Below the pieces are notes generated by a model, which was not told the origin of the DNA, ran no database searches, and saw only the letters and a program-made list of their open reading frames with translations. DNA of 50,115 nucleotides from IMG/VR virus record IMGVR_UViG_3300020420_000914, positions 1 through 50,115 of that record; one strand, written 5' to 3'. Below, piece after piece: positions 1 through 8,635 of the stretch (its first letter is position 1; each line of letters begins with the position of its first letter). This DNA is from a virus. The translations under genes were made by a program, and so were the position numbers.

Positions 1-5
1 CCAAT

Positions 6-371
6 TTAATGCTCCTTTGTAATATACATATTTATACCAGTGCCTATAGTACAAATACTATTATTGAATAGTATAATATTATTTAACCTATCTTTTAATA
101 CTCCAACTGGATCTTGACCTTTTAAAAATAGGTTTTCTTGCTCTACGCCAAATGTAAAAGTAAACATGTTATTATTTTGCTTTGGTTTTGTAAAAAATAG
201 TATTTTTCCGTATACTGATATTAACTGCTTTATGTGATCAAAGTCCTTTTCAGAAGTAGTTTCAGTTATACCATCATTGTAATGTAAAATAATAGAAGTT
301 GATATCTTATAAATTTCTAAAGTTTCAGCTATTTTAATATATGAATTTTTATTTTGATTATAGGTATACAT
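6..371 (-). CDS. Hypothetical protein, 121 aa
   Basis: I do not recognise this protein. It is complete, with a TAA stop at 6-8, and its ATG overlaps the stop codon of the upstream zinc-finger gene (TAATG-like junction), so it is translationally coupled as the last visible gene of the 2719-to-6 operon. It is mixed alpha/beta in composition, Asn/Ile/Lys-rich, without a signal peptide, membrane segment or Cys cluster. The tight coupling supports it being a real gene; its function is unknown. Confidence 0.7.
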   Translation of the reverse strand: MYTYNQNKNSYIKIAETLEIYKISTSIILHYNDGITETTSEKDFDHIKQLISVYGKILFFTKPKQNNNMFTFTFGVEQENLFLKGQDPVGVLKDRLNNIILFNNSICTIGTGINMYITKEH

Positions 372-580
372 TATTCATCTGTGTGAATATACACACCCTC
401 ATTTTTAAAATCTGTTGATTCATTTGCAACAAAAAGTGTATTACAATATAAACATACTACATACCCATCACTGTTAAGATTATAGTATACTCTTGGATGA
501 TCTGCCTGACAGGCTATTCTTTTATAAGTTGTAGGAACCTGATCTAAAGTTTTATATTTTTCAGGTATATTTGGTTTCAT
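371..580 (-). CDS. CHCC-type zinc-finger protein (NDUFS6-like domain)
   Basis: This 69-residue protein has a Cys24-x3-His28-x14-Cys43-x2-Cys46 arrangement with the surrounding pattern C-x3-HPRVYYNL, then VVCLYCNTLFV. That matches the zf-CHCC family, found in the small complex I accessory subunit NDUFS6 and in short alphaproteobacterial proteins. In those proteins the domain binds zinc; no enzymatic role is known. The ATG overlaps the stop of the upstream 630-residue gene. The domain is convincing from the ligand spacing and the HP-x-V-[YF] context. Its role in the phage is unknown, and acquisition from an alphaproteobacterial host is an inference. Confidence 0.75.
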   Translation of the reverse strand: MKPNIPEKYKTLDQVPTTYKRIACQADHPRVYYNLNSDGYVVCLYCNTLFVANESTDFKNEGVYIHTDE

Positions 581-2472
581 TATAAAGCACCGGCACCAAC
601 ATTTTTTCTTAATTTTCTTTGTTTCACTGTATCGTCATTAGATAATTTACGTTCTCTAAACATATTTTGTAAAGGAGTGTAAAGTTCACTTCTTGGTGCA
701 AATTGCCTTATTTCATTCATTACTAAATTTACTATATTTGCTTTATCTTTCATTTTTAGTAAATCATAAACAGATAGTTCTCTTCTAATTTTCTTTGCTT
801 GAAAAGAATTTATCTTAAATTGTTTTTCTAATTTTACTAATAATCGATTACATAAAGAATGATCAACTTCAGTAATTTCTATATAGTTTAAAAAATCTAA
901 CAGTGTAAATTTGTTCTTTGAAAGTCTATCTACAAATGCTTGACTTGAATTTTGATTGTTAAATTGAACAATACTTCCAGTACCAATTAGACTGTGTACT
1001 AGTAGATATAAATCTGTACCATTAGTTCTAAAGTAATCAAAATTATTATAACTCATAGTTCTTGAAGCATATTGTCTTGCAATTTTTTTATACTTAAATT
1101 CATTTTTTAGTGTTACTAATGCTAAACAGTAAGCATATATAAGTTCACCAATTTGTTCTGCTGTATGTTTTCCAATATCTTGTCTTGATCTAAATGCTCT
1201 ACTTTCAGTTAAGTCATTAACTAACTGAATATTTTCTTTAGCAAAATTTTTTCTTGAAAAATCTAATCTGTCAATTACTTTTACTGCTTTTCCAATATGA
1301 TCAACTGCAACAAATCCTTCTTGATCTCTTACTGTGTATGAATCTCCATTTTGATCAAAAGCATCAATGGCTTTAATATTTCTTAGTTTTTGATATAACT
1401 TATTTTTAATACCTATTAGCTTTAACCATAAACTATACCATGCTTCAATATTTTTTCTATTACTAAAATATGCTTTTTTAAAATTTTCTAAATTAACTAG
1501 TTTTCTTTGGCCAGCTGGTCCTTCTCTGCCTGTTTTTAGTTTTGCAATTTCATCTTCAATTCTTTGTTCATAATCATTTGCAAATCCATCAAAAAATCTT
1601 GCAGGGTCTTGTTCAATTGCACCAGCTCTTACCATCTTATTATGATTCATGTGAATCAGTTCTCTTAATTTTTTTCCAGTTATACCCATTGTATCAAACC
1701 AACTAAAAATATCTCCAGCTTGTTTTAGATAAGTGTTAGCATCATCTATTGAATTTTTAATTGCTTGATATTCTCCAGTTGTTAAGTTAACTATACCAGT
1801 AAAATCTTTTATGTAAGCATCATCATACCAAACACTATCTATTTTGTTTAATCCTGATAAATCAACATCAAAACTTGCGTTCATACTTTCTAATGAACTT
1901 CCTGAATAAGAAGTATGAAATACTACTCCAACTTCTGCTTGTTGTATCTTTTGTGCTAGTTCTGAATTTGAAGGCACTGCATAAGTTATTGTATTTGGTT
2001 TAAATGCAAGGTATGATTCACCGTTATGTTGAATTGTTTTTAAACTATTTTTAGTGAATAACAAATCGCCTTGTAAAACATTTTTAATACCTAACTGTGA
2101 TAGTCCGTTAAATGCTTTTTTAAGTTTTAATCTTAAATCAGCTTTGTCGCCATCTTCTTTTTGATCTTGGTGATTTGCATCAATATCTGATTCTGATTTA
2201 TTTAATTTTGCATTTTTATTAAAAACACTTTTTGTACCAACAAAAAATTTTCCATCACTAGGATCTATACCAGCAAATATAGCCGGTGAACCGTCCCATT
2301 TTATTGTTACATTATATTTTTTTGGACTAGATGTTTTAGCTAAATCAGATAAATTTCTTAAAAATGCAATGGCATTTTCAGCCCCTTGTTTTCCTTGGAA
2401 AAGAGCTAAATCTTCTAAATGGGTAAGATGTGTATTAACATCTTCTGATATAATAAGTTCATTAGCTTTCAT
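580..2472 (-). CDS. Large conserved phage protein with KxDG motif (DUF6267-like)
   Basis: This 630-residue protein resembles a large conserved family of T4-type marine phages that I associate with DUF6267. Residues 58-63 read KWDGSP, the pattern of the lysine-nucleotidylation motif I (KxDG) of covalent nucleotidyltransferases such as DNA/RNA ligases. A later QGDLLF (about 134-139) and FKPN (157-160) could be motif III and IV counterparts. The C-terminal half is basic, helical and unrecognised. The ATG at 2472 is preferred over an in-frame TTG at 2481 and overlaps the 3' end of the upstream 85-residue gene. Ligase-like chemistry is inference from motifs only. Confidence 0.75.
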   Translation of the reverse strand: MKANELIISEDVNTHLTHLEDLALFQGKQGAENAIAFLRNLSDLAKTSSPKKYNVTIKWDGSPAIFAGIDPSDGKFFVGTKSVFNKNAKLNKSESDIDANHQDQKEDGDKADLRLKLKKAFNGLSQLGIKNVLQGDLLFTKNSLKTIQHNGESYLAFKPNTITYAVPSNSELAQKIQQAEVGVVFHTSYSGSSLESMNASFDVDLSGLNKIDSVWYDDAYIKDFTGIVNLTTGEYQAIKNSIDDANTYLKQAGDIFSWFDTMGITGKKLRELIHMNHNKMVRAGAIEQDPARFFDGFANDYEQRIEDEIAKLKTGREGPAGQRKLVNLENFKKAYFSNRKNIEAWYSLWLKLIGIKNKLYQKLRNIKAIDAFDQNGDSYTVRDQEGFVAVDHIGKAVKVIDRLDFSRKNFAKENIQLVNDLTESRAFRSRQDIGKHTAEQIGELIYAYCLALVTLKNEFKYKKIARQYASRTMSYNNFDYFRTNGTDLYLLVHSLIGTGSIVQFNNQNSSQAFVDRLSKNKFTLLDFLNYIEITEVDHSLCNRLLVKLEKQFKINSFQAKKIRRELSVYDLLKMKDKANIVNLVMNEIRQFAPRSELYTPLQNMFRERKLSNDDTVKQRKLRKNVGAGAL

Positions 2473-2719
2473 CTGAATCAATTATCTTTTTGATGCCTCG
2501 TTCAAATTTTCTTGGATCTTGTGATCTAATGCTATTATGCAATCTTTTTACCAAGTCATCAGCAACCGGCTCATCATATGATTCATATATTAACTTTGTC
2601 AAATTTATTGCTGAACTGATAACATGATTAGCACGAGCTTCAAGCAGATTGTTAGTATCTGCTTTTGGCACTACTCTACTAATCTCATCTAATATTGAAC
2701 GTGTTTGTTTCTTCATCAT
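2462..2719 (-). CDS. Conserved small phage protein, 85 aa
   Basis: This small protein starts with KKQTRSILDEI and contains HVISSAINLTKLI and RSQDPRKFERGIKKI, which resemble a short family found next to the KxDG protein in marine T4-like phages. Function is unknown. It is predicted helical and basic at the C-terminus. It starts at one of two adjacent ATGs (2719 or 2716). A late-promoter box AATAAATA ends exactly 5 nt before the first ATG, so it is probably the first cistron of the operon running to position 6. The two genes overlap by about 11 nt and probably act together. Confidence 0.75.
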   Translation of the reverse strand: MMKKQTRSILDEISRVVPKADTNNLLEARANHVISSAINLTKLIYESYDEPVADDLVKRLHNSIRSQDPRKFERGIKKIIDSDES

Positions 2720-2724
2720 AAAAT

Positions 2725-2732
2725 TATTTATT
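2725..2732 (-). promoter_or_regulatory. T4-type late promoter box, 5 nt from ATG
   Basis: AATAAATA on the minus strand ends 5 nt before the ATG at 2719. In T4 late promoters transcription begins about 6 nt after the box, which would place +1 on the A of this ATG. Confidence 0.6.
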
Positions 2733-2757
2733 ATCTTTTTTATTTTTTTATATGACG

Positions 2758-4164
2758 CTATTCATCGTCAAAAACGGATTTTTGCGTTTTTAACATGTCT
2801 TTTAACGCCAAACTTCTTCCAACTTTTTCAGCAACCACTACATTTTCAGCTTTATTTGACACTGTTGAAGTACGTTTTTTTATTGCTGATGTTAGTGCAT
2901 CTGCTGTTTGTATTGCTGTATTTTCAACTTCATCATCTACATCTAAATCACTAATTCTTAATGTATCAATATCAAATGCTAAATCAATCTTACTACCAAC
3001 ACCACCACTTGACCTTGTTTTCATAAGTTGTATTTGATATCTACCACGTTCACGCATAGCTCTACTTGTAAAGATACCTATAACATTATCAGCAGTATTA
3101 ATCTTACTAATACCACCTGCAATATGGCTTTGGTCATATTCAAGTTCTTCAACTGCACTTCTGTTTAACTGAGATGCAGTTACCAATACAAACTGTTGTT
3201 CAACAGCAAAGTTACGTAATTCTTCAGATACAAACTTATCTTTTAAAAACATATCAGCTGGTGATATTCTTTTACTAGTTGGCATCATTAAATCTAAGTA
3301 ATCAATTAATACTACATCAGGTGTTATTCCTTTTTGTATCTGATATTCTTTCAAATAAGAACGTAAATCATTTGCTGTTGTTCCTGAAGCCATGTACTTG
3401 ACTTGAAACTTACCTGATTTTTTAGCTTCCATTCTAACTGATAAGTCAACATCGTCTATCTTTTTAAAAATTTCATTAGTAGCAACACCAGTTGTCATTG
3501 AGTCAATTCTCATAGAACTTAATTCTTCACTTAACTCAAATGTAAAGTATAACACATGCATACCTTGAGATATCCAGTTCATTGCTAGATTTTGTAAGAA
3601 TAAACTTTTACCTGCACCTGACGATCCAGCAAAAATATTTAATTCACCTTTATTAAATCCACCATAAAGTTTTCTATCCAATGCTGACCACCCTGTACTT
3701 ACTGTACCGTTATTGTCTTTTAATTTTAATAACCTTGCTTTAGGGTTTTCAAAATAATCAGTACCAAGATCTTTTGTTAATCCAACTCTTACTGCATCTT
3801 TAATTTTTTGTTCAACTGGCCCATACTCACCAGCTTCTAGCATATCAGCACTTTCAATAATTGCTCTTTCTAATGCTTTGTGCCTACAAAAAGTTTCAAA
3901 CTCATCTAAGAACCAATCTTTTTGCGAATCATCTATGTCAGGGACTAATGTTAAATCTACTTCAGTTTTAGCTTTAATTTGTTCTACTGTAGGTAGTGAT
4001 TTATATTTTTCAGTGTACTCAACAAACATGTCCACTGTTTCAATATATTTTTTACTAAAGAATTCAGGTTTAATAATATTTCTTACCCTGACAAATAGTT
4101 CAGGATCTGTTACCATAAATTCTAAGAAAAGTTTTTGTAAATCTTCTGAATATACTGTTGCCAT
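2758..4164 (-). CDS. 41: Replicative DNA helicase, DnaB family (T4 gp41)
   Basis: This 468-residue protein, close to the 475 of T4 gp41, is the replicative helicase that unwinds DNA ahead of the phage polymerase and partners the gp61 primase. The Walker A motif GSSGAGKS is at residues 180-187. A Walker B-type stretch DVVLIDYLDLM and the DnaB-like segment around SQLNRSAVEE follow. The N-terminal 140 residues form the helical domain typical of the family. It lies 17 nt downstream of thyX and in the same operon as primase, fitting a replisome role. Confidence 0.95.
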   Translation of the reverse strand: MATVYSEDLQKLFLEFMVTDPELFVRVRNIIKPEFFSKKYIETVDMFVEYTEKYKSLPTVEQIKAKTEVDLTLVPDIDDSQKDWFLDEFETFCRHKALERAIIESADMLEAGEYGPVEQKIKDAVRVGLTKDLGTDYFENPKARLLKLKDNNGTVSTGWSALDRKLYGGFNKGELNIFAGSSGAGKSLFLQNLAMNWISQGMHVLYFTFELSEELSSMRIDSMTTGVATNEIFKKIDDVDLSVRMEAKKSGKFQVKYMASGTTANDLRSYLKEYQIQKGITPDVVLIDYLDLMMPTSKRISPADMFLKDKFVSEELRNFAVEQQFVLVTASQLNRSAVEELEYDQSHIAGGISKINTADNVIGIFTSRAMRERGRYQIQLMKTRSSGGVGSKIDLAFDIDTLRISDLDVDDEVENTAIQTADALTSAIKKRTSTVSNKAENVVVAEKVGRSLALKDMLKTQKSVFDDE

Positions 4165-4181
4165 ATTTTTACTATACTATA

Positions 4182-4841
4182 TTAATCTCTATTTCGCAAG
4201 TATTTCCAACTAACTGGAAAACTTTCTTCTACCAACTCATCTATCATATCTGCAACTACTCTTGACTCTAATTGTGTGTCTTCTTCGCATCTTAAGTTGC
4301 ATACTCTAGCAAATGCATAAAGAGTACCACTCCAATACCATTCAGTCATCATGCTTTGTGGTAAAACCATTCTAGCCATTTCTGGAGCTACACCTTGATT
4401 TAATAATGTTTCATAAAAAAGTTTTAATTGAGACATCATATTATCATATTTGCTATTGTCAACTGGTACTTGGCCATTTGATCCTTGTTTAGAATTTAAT
4501 GGCCTACCTCTCCAAGTATCTGGAGTATAAAATTCTGGTTCGTAATCAACATAACGTCTTGATACTTCATTCCAACTTAATCCTACTTGATGTTTAACTA
4601 GTTGTCTAGCAACAAATATTGGTGCTTTAATCCTAAACTGTAGACTACAATGTGCAAAAGGTGACCAATGATTGTGTTTTGCTAAAAAACTAATCAGCTT
4701 TTCATCTTTGTTATGTAGTAATCCTGGCACTGGTCCAGCTTCTGGTATTGATTCCCATTCAGACTCTTTTGCAAACGATACCCTAGCCGCATTGACTACT
4801 GTTAAGTCAGTTCCCATTTTATCAATTAGATTAACTTGCAA
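4182..4841 (-). CDS. thyX: Flavin-dependent thymidylate synthase ThyX
   Basis: ThyX makes dTMP from dUMP using methylene-tetrahydrofolate, FAD and NADPH. The 219-residue length and the segments TDLTVVNAARVSFAK (about 11-25), HWSPFAHC (58-65) and the signature region around residues 80-98 (ARQLVKHQVGLSWNEVSRRY) are diagnostic. The canonical RHR of the ThyX motif reads Lys83-His84-Gln85 here; NE-x-SRRY is kept. The likely start is TTG at 4841, preceded by an AGGAG site about 8 nt upstream, and it restores the usual N-terminus (VNLID-x-MGTDLTVVNAAR). It presumably supplies thymidine for a very AT-rich genome. Confidence 0.93.
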   Translation of the reverse strand: MQVNLIDKMGTDLTVVNAARVSFAKESEWESIPEAGPVPGLLHNKDEKLISFLAKHNHWSPFAHCSLQFRIKAPIFVARQLVKHQVGLSWNEVSRRYVDYEPEFYTPDTWRGRPLNSKQGSNGQVPVDNSKYDNMMSQLKLFYETLLNQGVAPEMARMVLPQSMMTEWYWSGTLYAFARVCNLRCEEDTQLESRVVADMIDELVEESFPVSWKYLRNRD

Positions 4842-4852
4842 TTTTTATTCTC

Positions 4853-5455
4853 CTAATATGTTGATACGATTTTATCTGCAATTCCATACTTAACTGCTTC
4901 TTTGGCTGATAACCATCTGTCTTCAGGTGGTAGTAAAATATCTCTAACTTTCTTTTCACTTAATCCTGTACATTTTTTATAATGGTTAATCATTCTTTCT
5001 GTGCTTAATTCAAATTCTCTTACTCTTGCAAATAATTCATGTTCTTTACCACCTGAACCCCAGCTGTATTGATGTGATAATATTGAAGTGTTTGGTGTTA
5101 ATACACGTCTACCTTTTGTGCCACTCATAAATGTTAGCAATCCACATGATGCAATCATACCAAGCCCTACTGTTTTTACAGGAATTGCTGATCCTTTCAT
5201 TGTGTCTATTAATGCAAATGCTGAATGTACCTGTCCTCCTGGTGAATTAATTACCAATGTAATTTCATTTGGTCTAGACGAATTTGGTAATAAGTTTTTT
5301 TCAATAATTGTATTAATTACTGGTTTGGTTGTTGTACTGTCAAATCCATCGCTGAAATAAATTATTCCAGCTTCATACATCATCATACCTGGTTGAAGAG
5401 GTTGTTGCGGTTGTGGTTTTTCTTTGTTTTTTCTTGTTGTGCTTTCTGCTGTCAT
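4853..5455 (-). CDS. clpP: ClpP-like serine protease
   Basis: This 200-residue protein has the ClpP/crotonase fold pattern. The nucleophile lies in IASCG (Ser103), the histidine in LSHQYSWG (His128), and Asp179 in PPEDRWLSAKEA matches the usual third member. NSPGG (70-74) is the oxyanion-loop motif, and YGIADKI near the C-terminus is typical. The first 23 residues are Gln/Pro-rich and look like an added tail. ClpP forms a barrel that degrades substrates fed by ClpX/ClpA; no unfoldase is seen in this window, so use of host Clp ATPases is an inference. It sits between thyX and primase, 2 nt from the latter. Confidence 0.9.
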   Translation of the reverse strand: MTAESTTRKNKEKPQPQQPLQPGMMMYEAGIIYFSDGFDSTTTKPVINTIIEKNLLPNSSRPNEITLVINSPGGQVHSAFALIDTMKGSAIPVKTVGLGMIASCGLLTFMSGTKGRRVLTPNTSILSHQYSWGSGGKEHELFARVREFELSTERMINHYKKCTGLSEKKVRDILLPPEDRWLSAKEAVKYGIADKIVSTY

Positions 5456-5456
5456 T

Positions 5457-6452
5457 TTAATTGACTCCTATTTTTTTCATAACTTGTATTTTAGCATTGT
5501 TTAGTGTAGCAGATTTTATAATAGACTGCAAGGTATATAACCTTCCATATTTTTGTACTGCTTCTGCTGTGTCCTTAATATTACTGTCCCATGTTGGATA
5601 GCTGACTGCCCAGTTGTTTTCTGTTGCTATATCAACTAAATGTCCGCCTGACTTATCTTTATCAGGACAAACGATAATTTTTGATTCTAACTTATTAAGC
5701 AAATCTATTTGTGCTTGTGTTAATTTATTTCCTAATGATGAAATACCGTTTATTGATAATGCATCAAACACACCTTCAACAATTACTGTATATATTCTGT
5801 CTTCAAAAAGTTTGTCAATGTTATACAAATAGTTTGGTTGTACTGATGAATAATACTTTGGTACATTTTCAATTTTTTTAATTAGTCTTCCAGTATATCC
5901 TACAACTTTTTTGTTATAGTAAAAAGGCAACAATAAACGTTGATTAATTTTCATGTATGGATCAGGTGACCAATAAAAATTTTTATGAAAATCTAGTCCT
6001 CTATCAATCATGTATTTGTAAACATAAATTGCATCATTGGGTGGATTAGACTGACTTATAACTTCTTCAATTGGTCTTGCATCTTTTGGTAAATGTACTT
6101 CTTTAAAATCTAAAGTCCATTTACTTAATCCAGCAACTTGCGTTTGATTGTCTTGTTCTTTAATTGCTTGGAATTGTAATTCTTTTACTTTTTGTTCTGA
6201 TACACCCACTGATAATAAAAGTTCACGCATTCTTTTGTTTAATAGTCTACCTTGTGTAAAAGATGCTTTGTAGTTACAATTAAAGCAATGATAACTAACA
6301 ACTTCGCCAATTTTAAAACCACCTCTTTGTCTAGTATCAGGTCTTGCTTGGCCGTGTGATGTACACATTGGACAATTAATTGCTATCCATCCAGAAGGAG
6401 TCTTCTTAGATTTCGAACTGATATGAGAAAGAATAGTTGTTTGTATATCCAT
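5457..6452 (-). CDS. 61: DNA primase (T4 gp61 type)
   Basis: This 331-residue primase synthesises RNA primers on the lagging strand with the gp41 helicase. The N-terminal zinc finger is Cys27-x2-Cys30 ... Cys56-x2-Cys59 (CPMC and CFNC). The TOPRIM core follows, with VIVEGVFDALSI carrying the catalytic Glu and IIVCPDKDKSGG the Asp-x-Asp motif. Length is close to T4 gp61 (342). It is the first gene of the replication run primase-clpP-thyX-helicase. No late-promoter box lies directly upstream. Confidence 0.94.
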   Translation of the reverse strand: MDIQTTILSHISSKSKKTPSGWIAINCPMCTSHGQARPDTRQRGGFKIGEVVSYHCFNCNYKASFTQGRLLNKRMRELLLSVGVSEQKVKELQFQAIKEQDNQTQVAGLSKWTLDFKEVHLPKDARPIEEVISQSNPPNDAIYVYKYMIDRGLDFHKNFYWSPDPYMKINQRLLLPFYYNKKVVGYTGRLIKKIENVPKYYSSVQPNYLYNIDKLFEDRIYTVIVEGVFDALSINGISSLGNKLTQAQIDLLNKLESKIIVCPDKDKSGGHLVDIATENNWAVSYPTWDSNIKDTAEAVQKYGRLYTLQSIIKSATLNNAKIQVMKKIGVN

Positions 6453-6490
6453 AGTTTTTATATAGTACTATATTTTTTTCTAAAAGTCAA

Positions 6491-7465
6491 TTAAACTTTT
6501 AAGGTCATGGCGCCAACACCAACTGGTACACTCTTAAAACTGCAAGATGTACCAAAAAAATAATAGTCAACAATTTGTTTACAAACTTGATAAAAATTTA
6601 ACCTATGGTTATCAGCATCATTCCAGAACTTTTCTGTTTTTTCTTCAATTATTTGCATTAATTGAAAGCTATCTTTGACATTTCTAGTACCCATAGCTAA
6701 ACCTTCGGCTATAATATTTGATCCTATGTTTACAAAATAGGATGGAATCACATGAATTTTTCTTTTACAAAGCTCTAAAATATAATCTTTTCCTGTATAA
6801 TTTGTGGAAAAATTTGCCAACGATAATATAATTGGTTTTTTAGTAGTTTTAAAATCTCTTATAAATTCTCTATCGATTACTCTATCAGTTATCATAATTG
6901 TGTCATCATCAATTTCATCAACTGTGCGAAAAGCCCAATACCTAACAATCTCTTTAAGATGGTCAACATAATCTTTTTCCCAAACTGTTAAGTCTAAAAA
7001 TATATTATACTTTTTCTTTATTTTTCTTGTTGCTAATAACACCCTTGTAATTGAGGCAAAGTCACCTTCAATTGCTTCTGCATCAGACCAATAATTTTTA
7101 TCTTGTGTTACTCTATAAAAATCTTCATTTTTGACTGACGCATCAGGATATACTGTAATATTATTATATTTCAGTGTTTTTGAAACTGCTTGATTCAAAT
7201 GTTTTTGAATGATTTGTCCTTTTTCTCCAAAATCATTTCCTACAGTAAAAGTTTTAAAATTTTGTTGCAATCCATAAAGATTTTTTTTTGCTTGTTCATT
7301 ATAGCAAATATCTTTACAGTTTTGTATAAAGATATCATTATTAATATATTTTGTTACTGTATATCGAATTAAATCATTCAGACCATTATCATGCTCATAC
7401 TGAGATAATATAATAGCGACTTTGTCAGACTCTCTGACGTCTTCAAAAATAACTTTGTAGTCCAA
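6491..7465 (-). CDS. Hypothetical protein, 324 aa
   Basis: I do not recognise this protein. It is Asp/Lys/Ile-rich, apparently soluble, with a DDDTIMITDRVIDREFI segment and no clear catalytic motif. The start appears to be TTG at 7465, 2 nt after the stop of the upstream structural gene, with AAGGA about 8 nt before it, so the two genes are coupled. The pairing hints at a virion or assembly role, but that is inference only. Confidence 0.7.
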   Translation of the reverse strand: MDYKVIFEDVRESDKVAIILSQYEHDNGLNDLIRYTVTKYINNDIFIQNCKDICYNEQAKKNLYGLQQNFKTFTVGNDFGEKGQIIQKHLNQAVSKTLKYNNITVYPDASVKNEDFYRVTQDKNYWSDAEAIEGDFASITRVLLATRKIKKKYNIFLDLTVWEKDYVDHLKEIVRYWAFRTVDEIDDDTIMITDRVIDREFIRDFKTTKKPIILSLANFSTNYTGKDYILELCKRKIHVIPSYFVNIGSNIIAEGLAMGTRNVKDSFQLMQIIEEKTEKFWNDADNHRLNFYQVCKQIVDYYFFGTSCSFKSVPVGVGAMTLKV

Positions 7466-7467
7466 GG

Positions 7468-8250
7468 TTAATTCCTTAGTAAAACTTTATCAACTGATCC
7501 TGCTGTTACTTCGTATTTGATTCTTATCCATTTTACTGAAGATTCAAAGAAAAAAGGATCAACATCAGTATGGCTTGTAAATCTTATACCATTTGATCCC
7601 TGTCCTTGCACATCTAAAGCAAACCAATGATTATTATTTGTACTAGCCTGATCGTCTAAATTACCTTCTATAAACACATTACCAGTAAATCCAGTTGTGT
7701 ATATTGCAATAGTATGATTTCTAGCAGTTAAATTTCTTTCACTACTACCTTTCATTGCTTGACTGTAATAATAACTTCCTGCTTGAGTGAAGCTGTCAAC
7801 TGTTTGTGTAGGTCTGGCAGATGGTAATCCTCCAGATTTAACTTCAGCTGTACCAATAAAATCTCCAGCTCTGTCAGTAAAAGCAATTTTTTGTTCTTTT
7901 GTAGAAGTTGACTCAATATAAACTGAATAGTTATAAAAACCTTCAGATATATTATAAACATCTTGTGCTGTTACTTCAAGCTCTGCTTCGCCTTTTAATG
8001 CATTTGTGACTGTCATTAGCTTATTAATTACAGTTTCATTGTTGTTTGTTCCAATCATGTTGAAATAAACGTTTTGATTTGTGATGTCAAATATTGCTCG
8101 ATCATTGTCTCTAAAGACAAATTTTAGCTTGTTATCGACACCGTTATATAGTATAATGTTTTTATCGTACATTGGCATATTACTATTTACTCCTGAATTC
8201 AGAGTTAGTGTTAAAGTTTGATCGTAAATATAAAGGTCATAAGTACTCAT
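7468..8250 (-). CDS. Putative virion structural protein (BppU-like N-terminus)
   Basis: The N-terminal 130 residues show beta-rich segments such as KLKFVFRDNDRAIFDI and VYFNMIG, resembling the N-terminal fold of baseplate/receptor-binding proteins like BppU. The C-terminal part (FTGNVFIEGNLD, WIRIKYEV, SVDKVLLRN) resembles a domain common in structural proteins of marine T4-like phages. There is no signal peptide. A late-promoter box lies 5 nt before its ATG, consistent with a late virion gene. The assignment to tail or baseplate decoration is inferred from composition and these segments. Confidence 0.6.
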   Translation of the reverse strand: MSTYDLYIYDQTLTLTLNSGVNSNMPMYDKNIILYNGVDNKLKFVFRDNDRAIFDITNQNVYFNMIGTNNNETVINKLMTVTNALKGEAELEVTAQDVYNISEGFYNYSVYIESTSTKEQKIAFTDRAGDFIGTAEVKSGGLPSARPTQTVDSFTQAGSYYYSQAMKGSSERNLTARNHTIAIYTTGFTGNVFIEGNLDDQASTNNNHWFALDVQGQGSNGIRFTSHTDVDPFFFESSVKWIRIKYEVTAGSVDKVLLRN

Positions 8251-8255
8251 ATAAG

Positions 8256-8263
8256 TATTTATT
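8256..8263 (-). promoter_or_regulatory. T4-type late promoter box, 5 nt from ATG
   Basis: AATAAATA on the minus strand ends 5 nt before the ATG at 8250. It sits in the 19-bp divergent space between this gene and the plus-strand gene at 8270, so there is no room for a longer leader. Confidence 0.6.
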
Positions 8264-8269
8264 TAAACG

Positions 8270-8635
8270 ATGGATTACGCAGAACTAAAAGAAAAATTTC
8301 CTTTCCTTACATGTGTAAAGCATGGGAATGACGAATTTGTTGGTATATTGCTGAATAAAGACCAGCATGTTACCTCTATATACGTCTATGATTCAATAGA
8401 TACTATAAAATTAAAGCAAAGATTTCTAAATTTAGGTGATGAATGGTGGTGGGAATCTAATAGAACTATTCCAATTAATATATTTTTTAACAGAGAATTT
8501 GATATATTTAAAAAATACATAAAAAGTTTCACTTCAAAAGATACTGAAATTGTATTTGGACCGGCAACTTGCTTAAATGATGTTCAAAAGAAAAGAATAA
8601 TTAGAAGAAATATTTCTTTAGTAAAAAAAGGTTAA
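8270..8635 (+). CDS. Conserved marine phage protein, 121 aa
   Basis: A short plus-strand gene diverging from the structural gene at 8250. The segment GDEWWWESNR-x-IPINIFF resembles a small conserved protein in T4-type marine phages. It has no signal peptide or membrane segment. Its stop overlaps by 4 nt the stop of the convergent DnaE-like gene. Function is unknown. Confidence 0.7.
   Translation: MDYAELKEKFPFLTCVKHGNDEFVGILLNKDQHVTSIYVYDSIDTIKLKQRFLNLGDEWWWESNRTIPINIFFNREFDIFKKYIKSFTSKDTEIVFGPATCLNDVQKKRIIRRNISLVKKG

Noticed and set aside
6460-6476. Short palindrome (TATAGTACTATA) before the primase gene as a promoter/operator
   Set aside because: Short AT-rich palindromes are expected by chance at this base composition and no box or ribosome site supports it.
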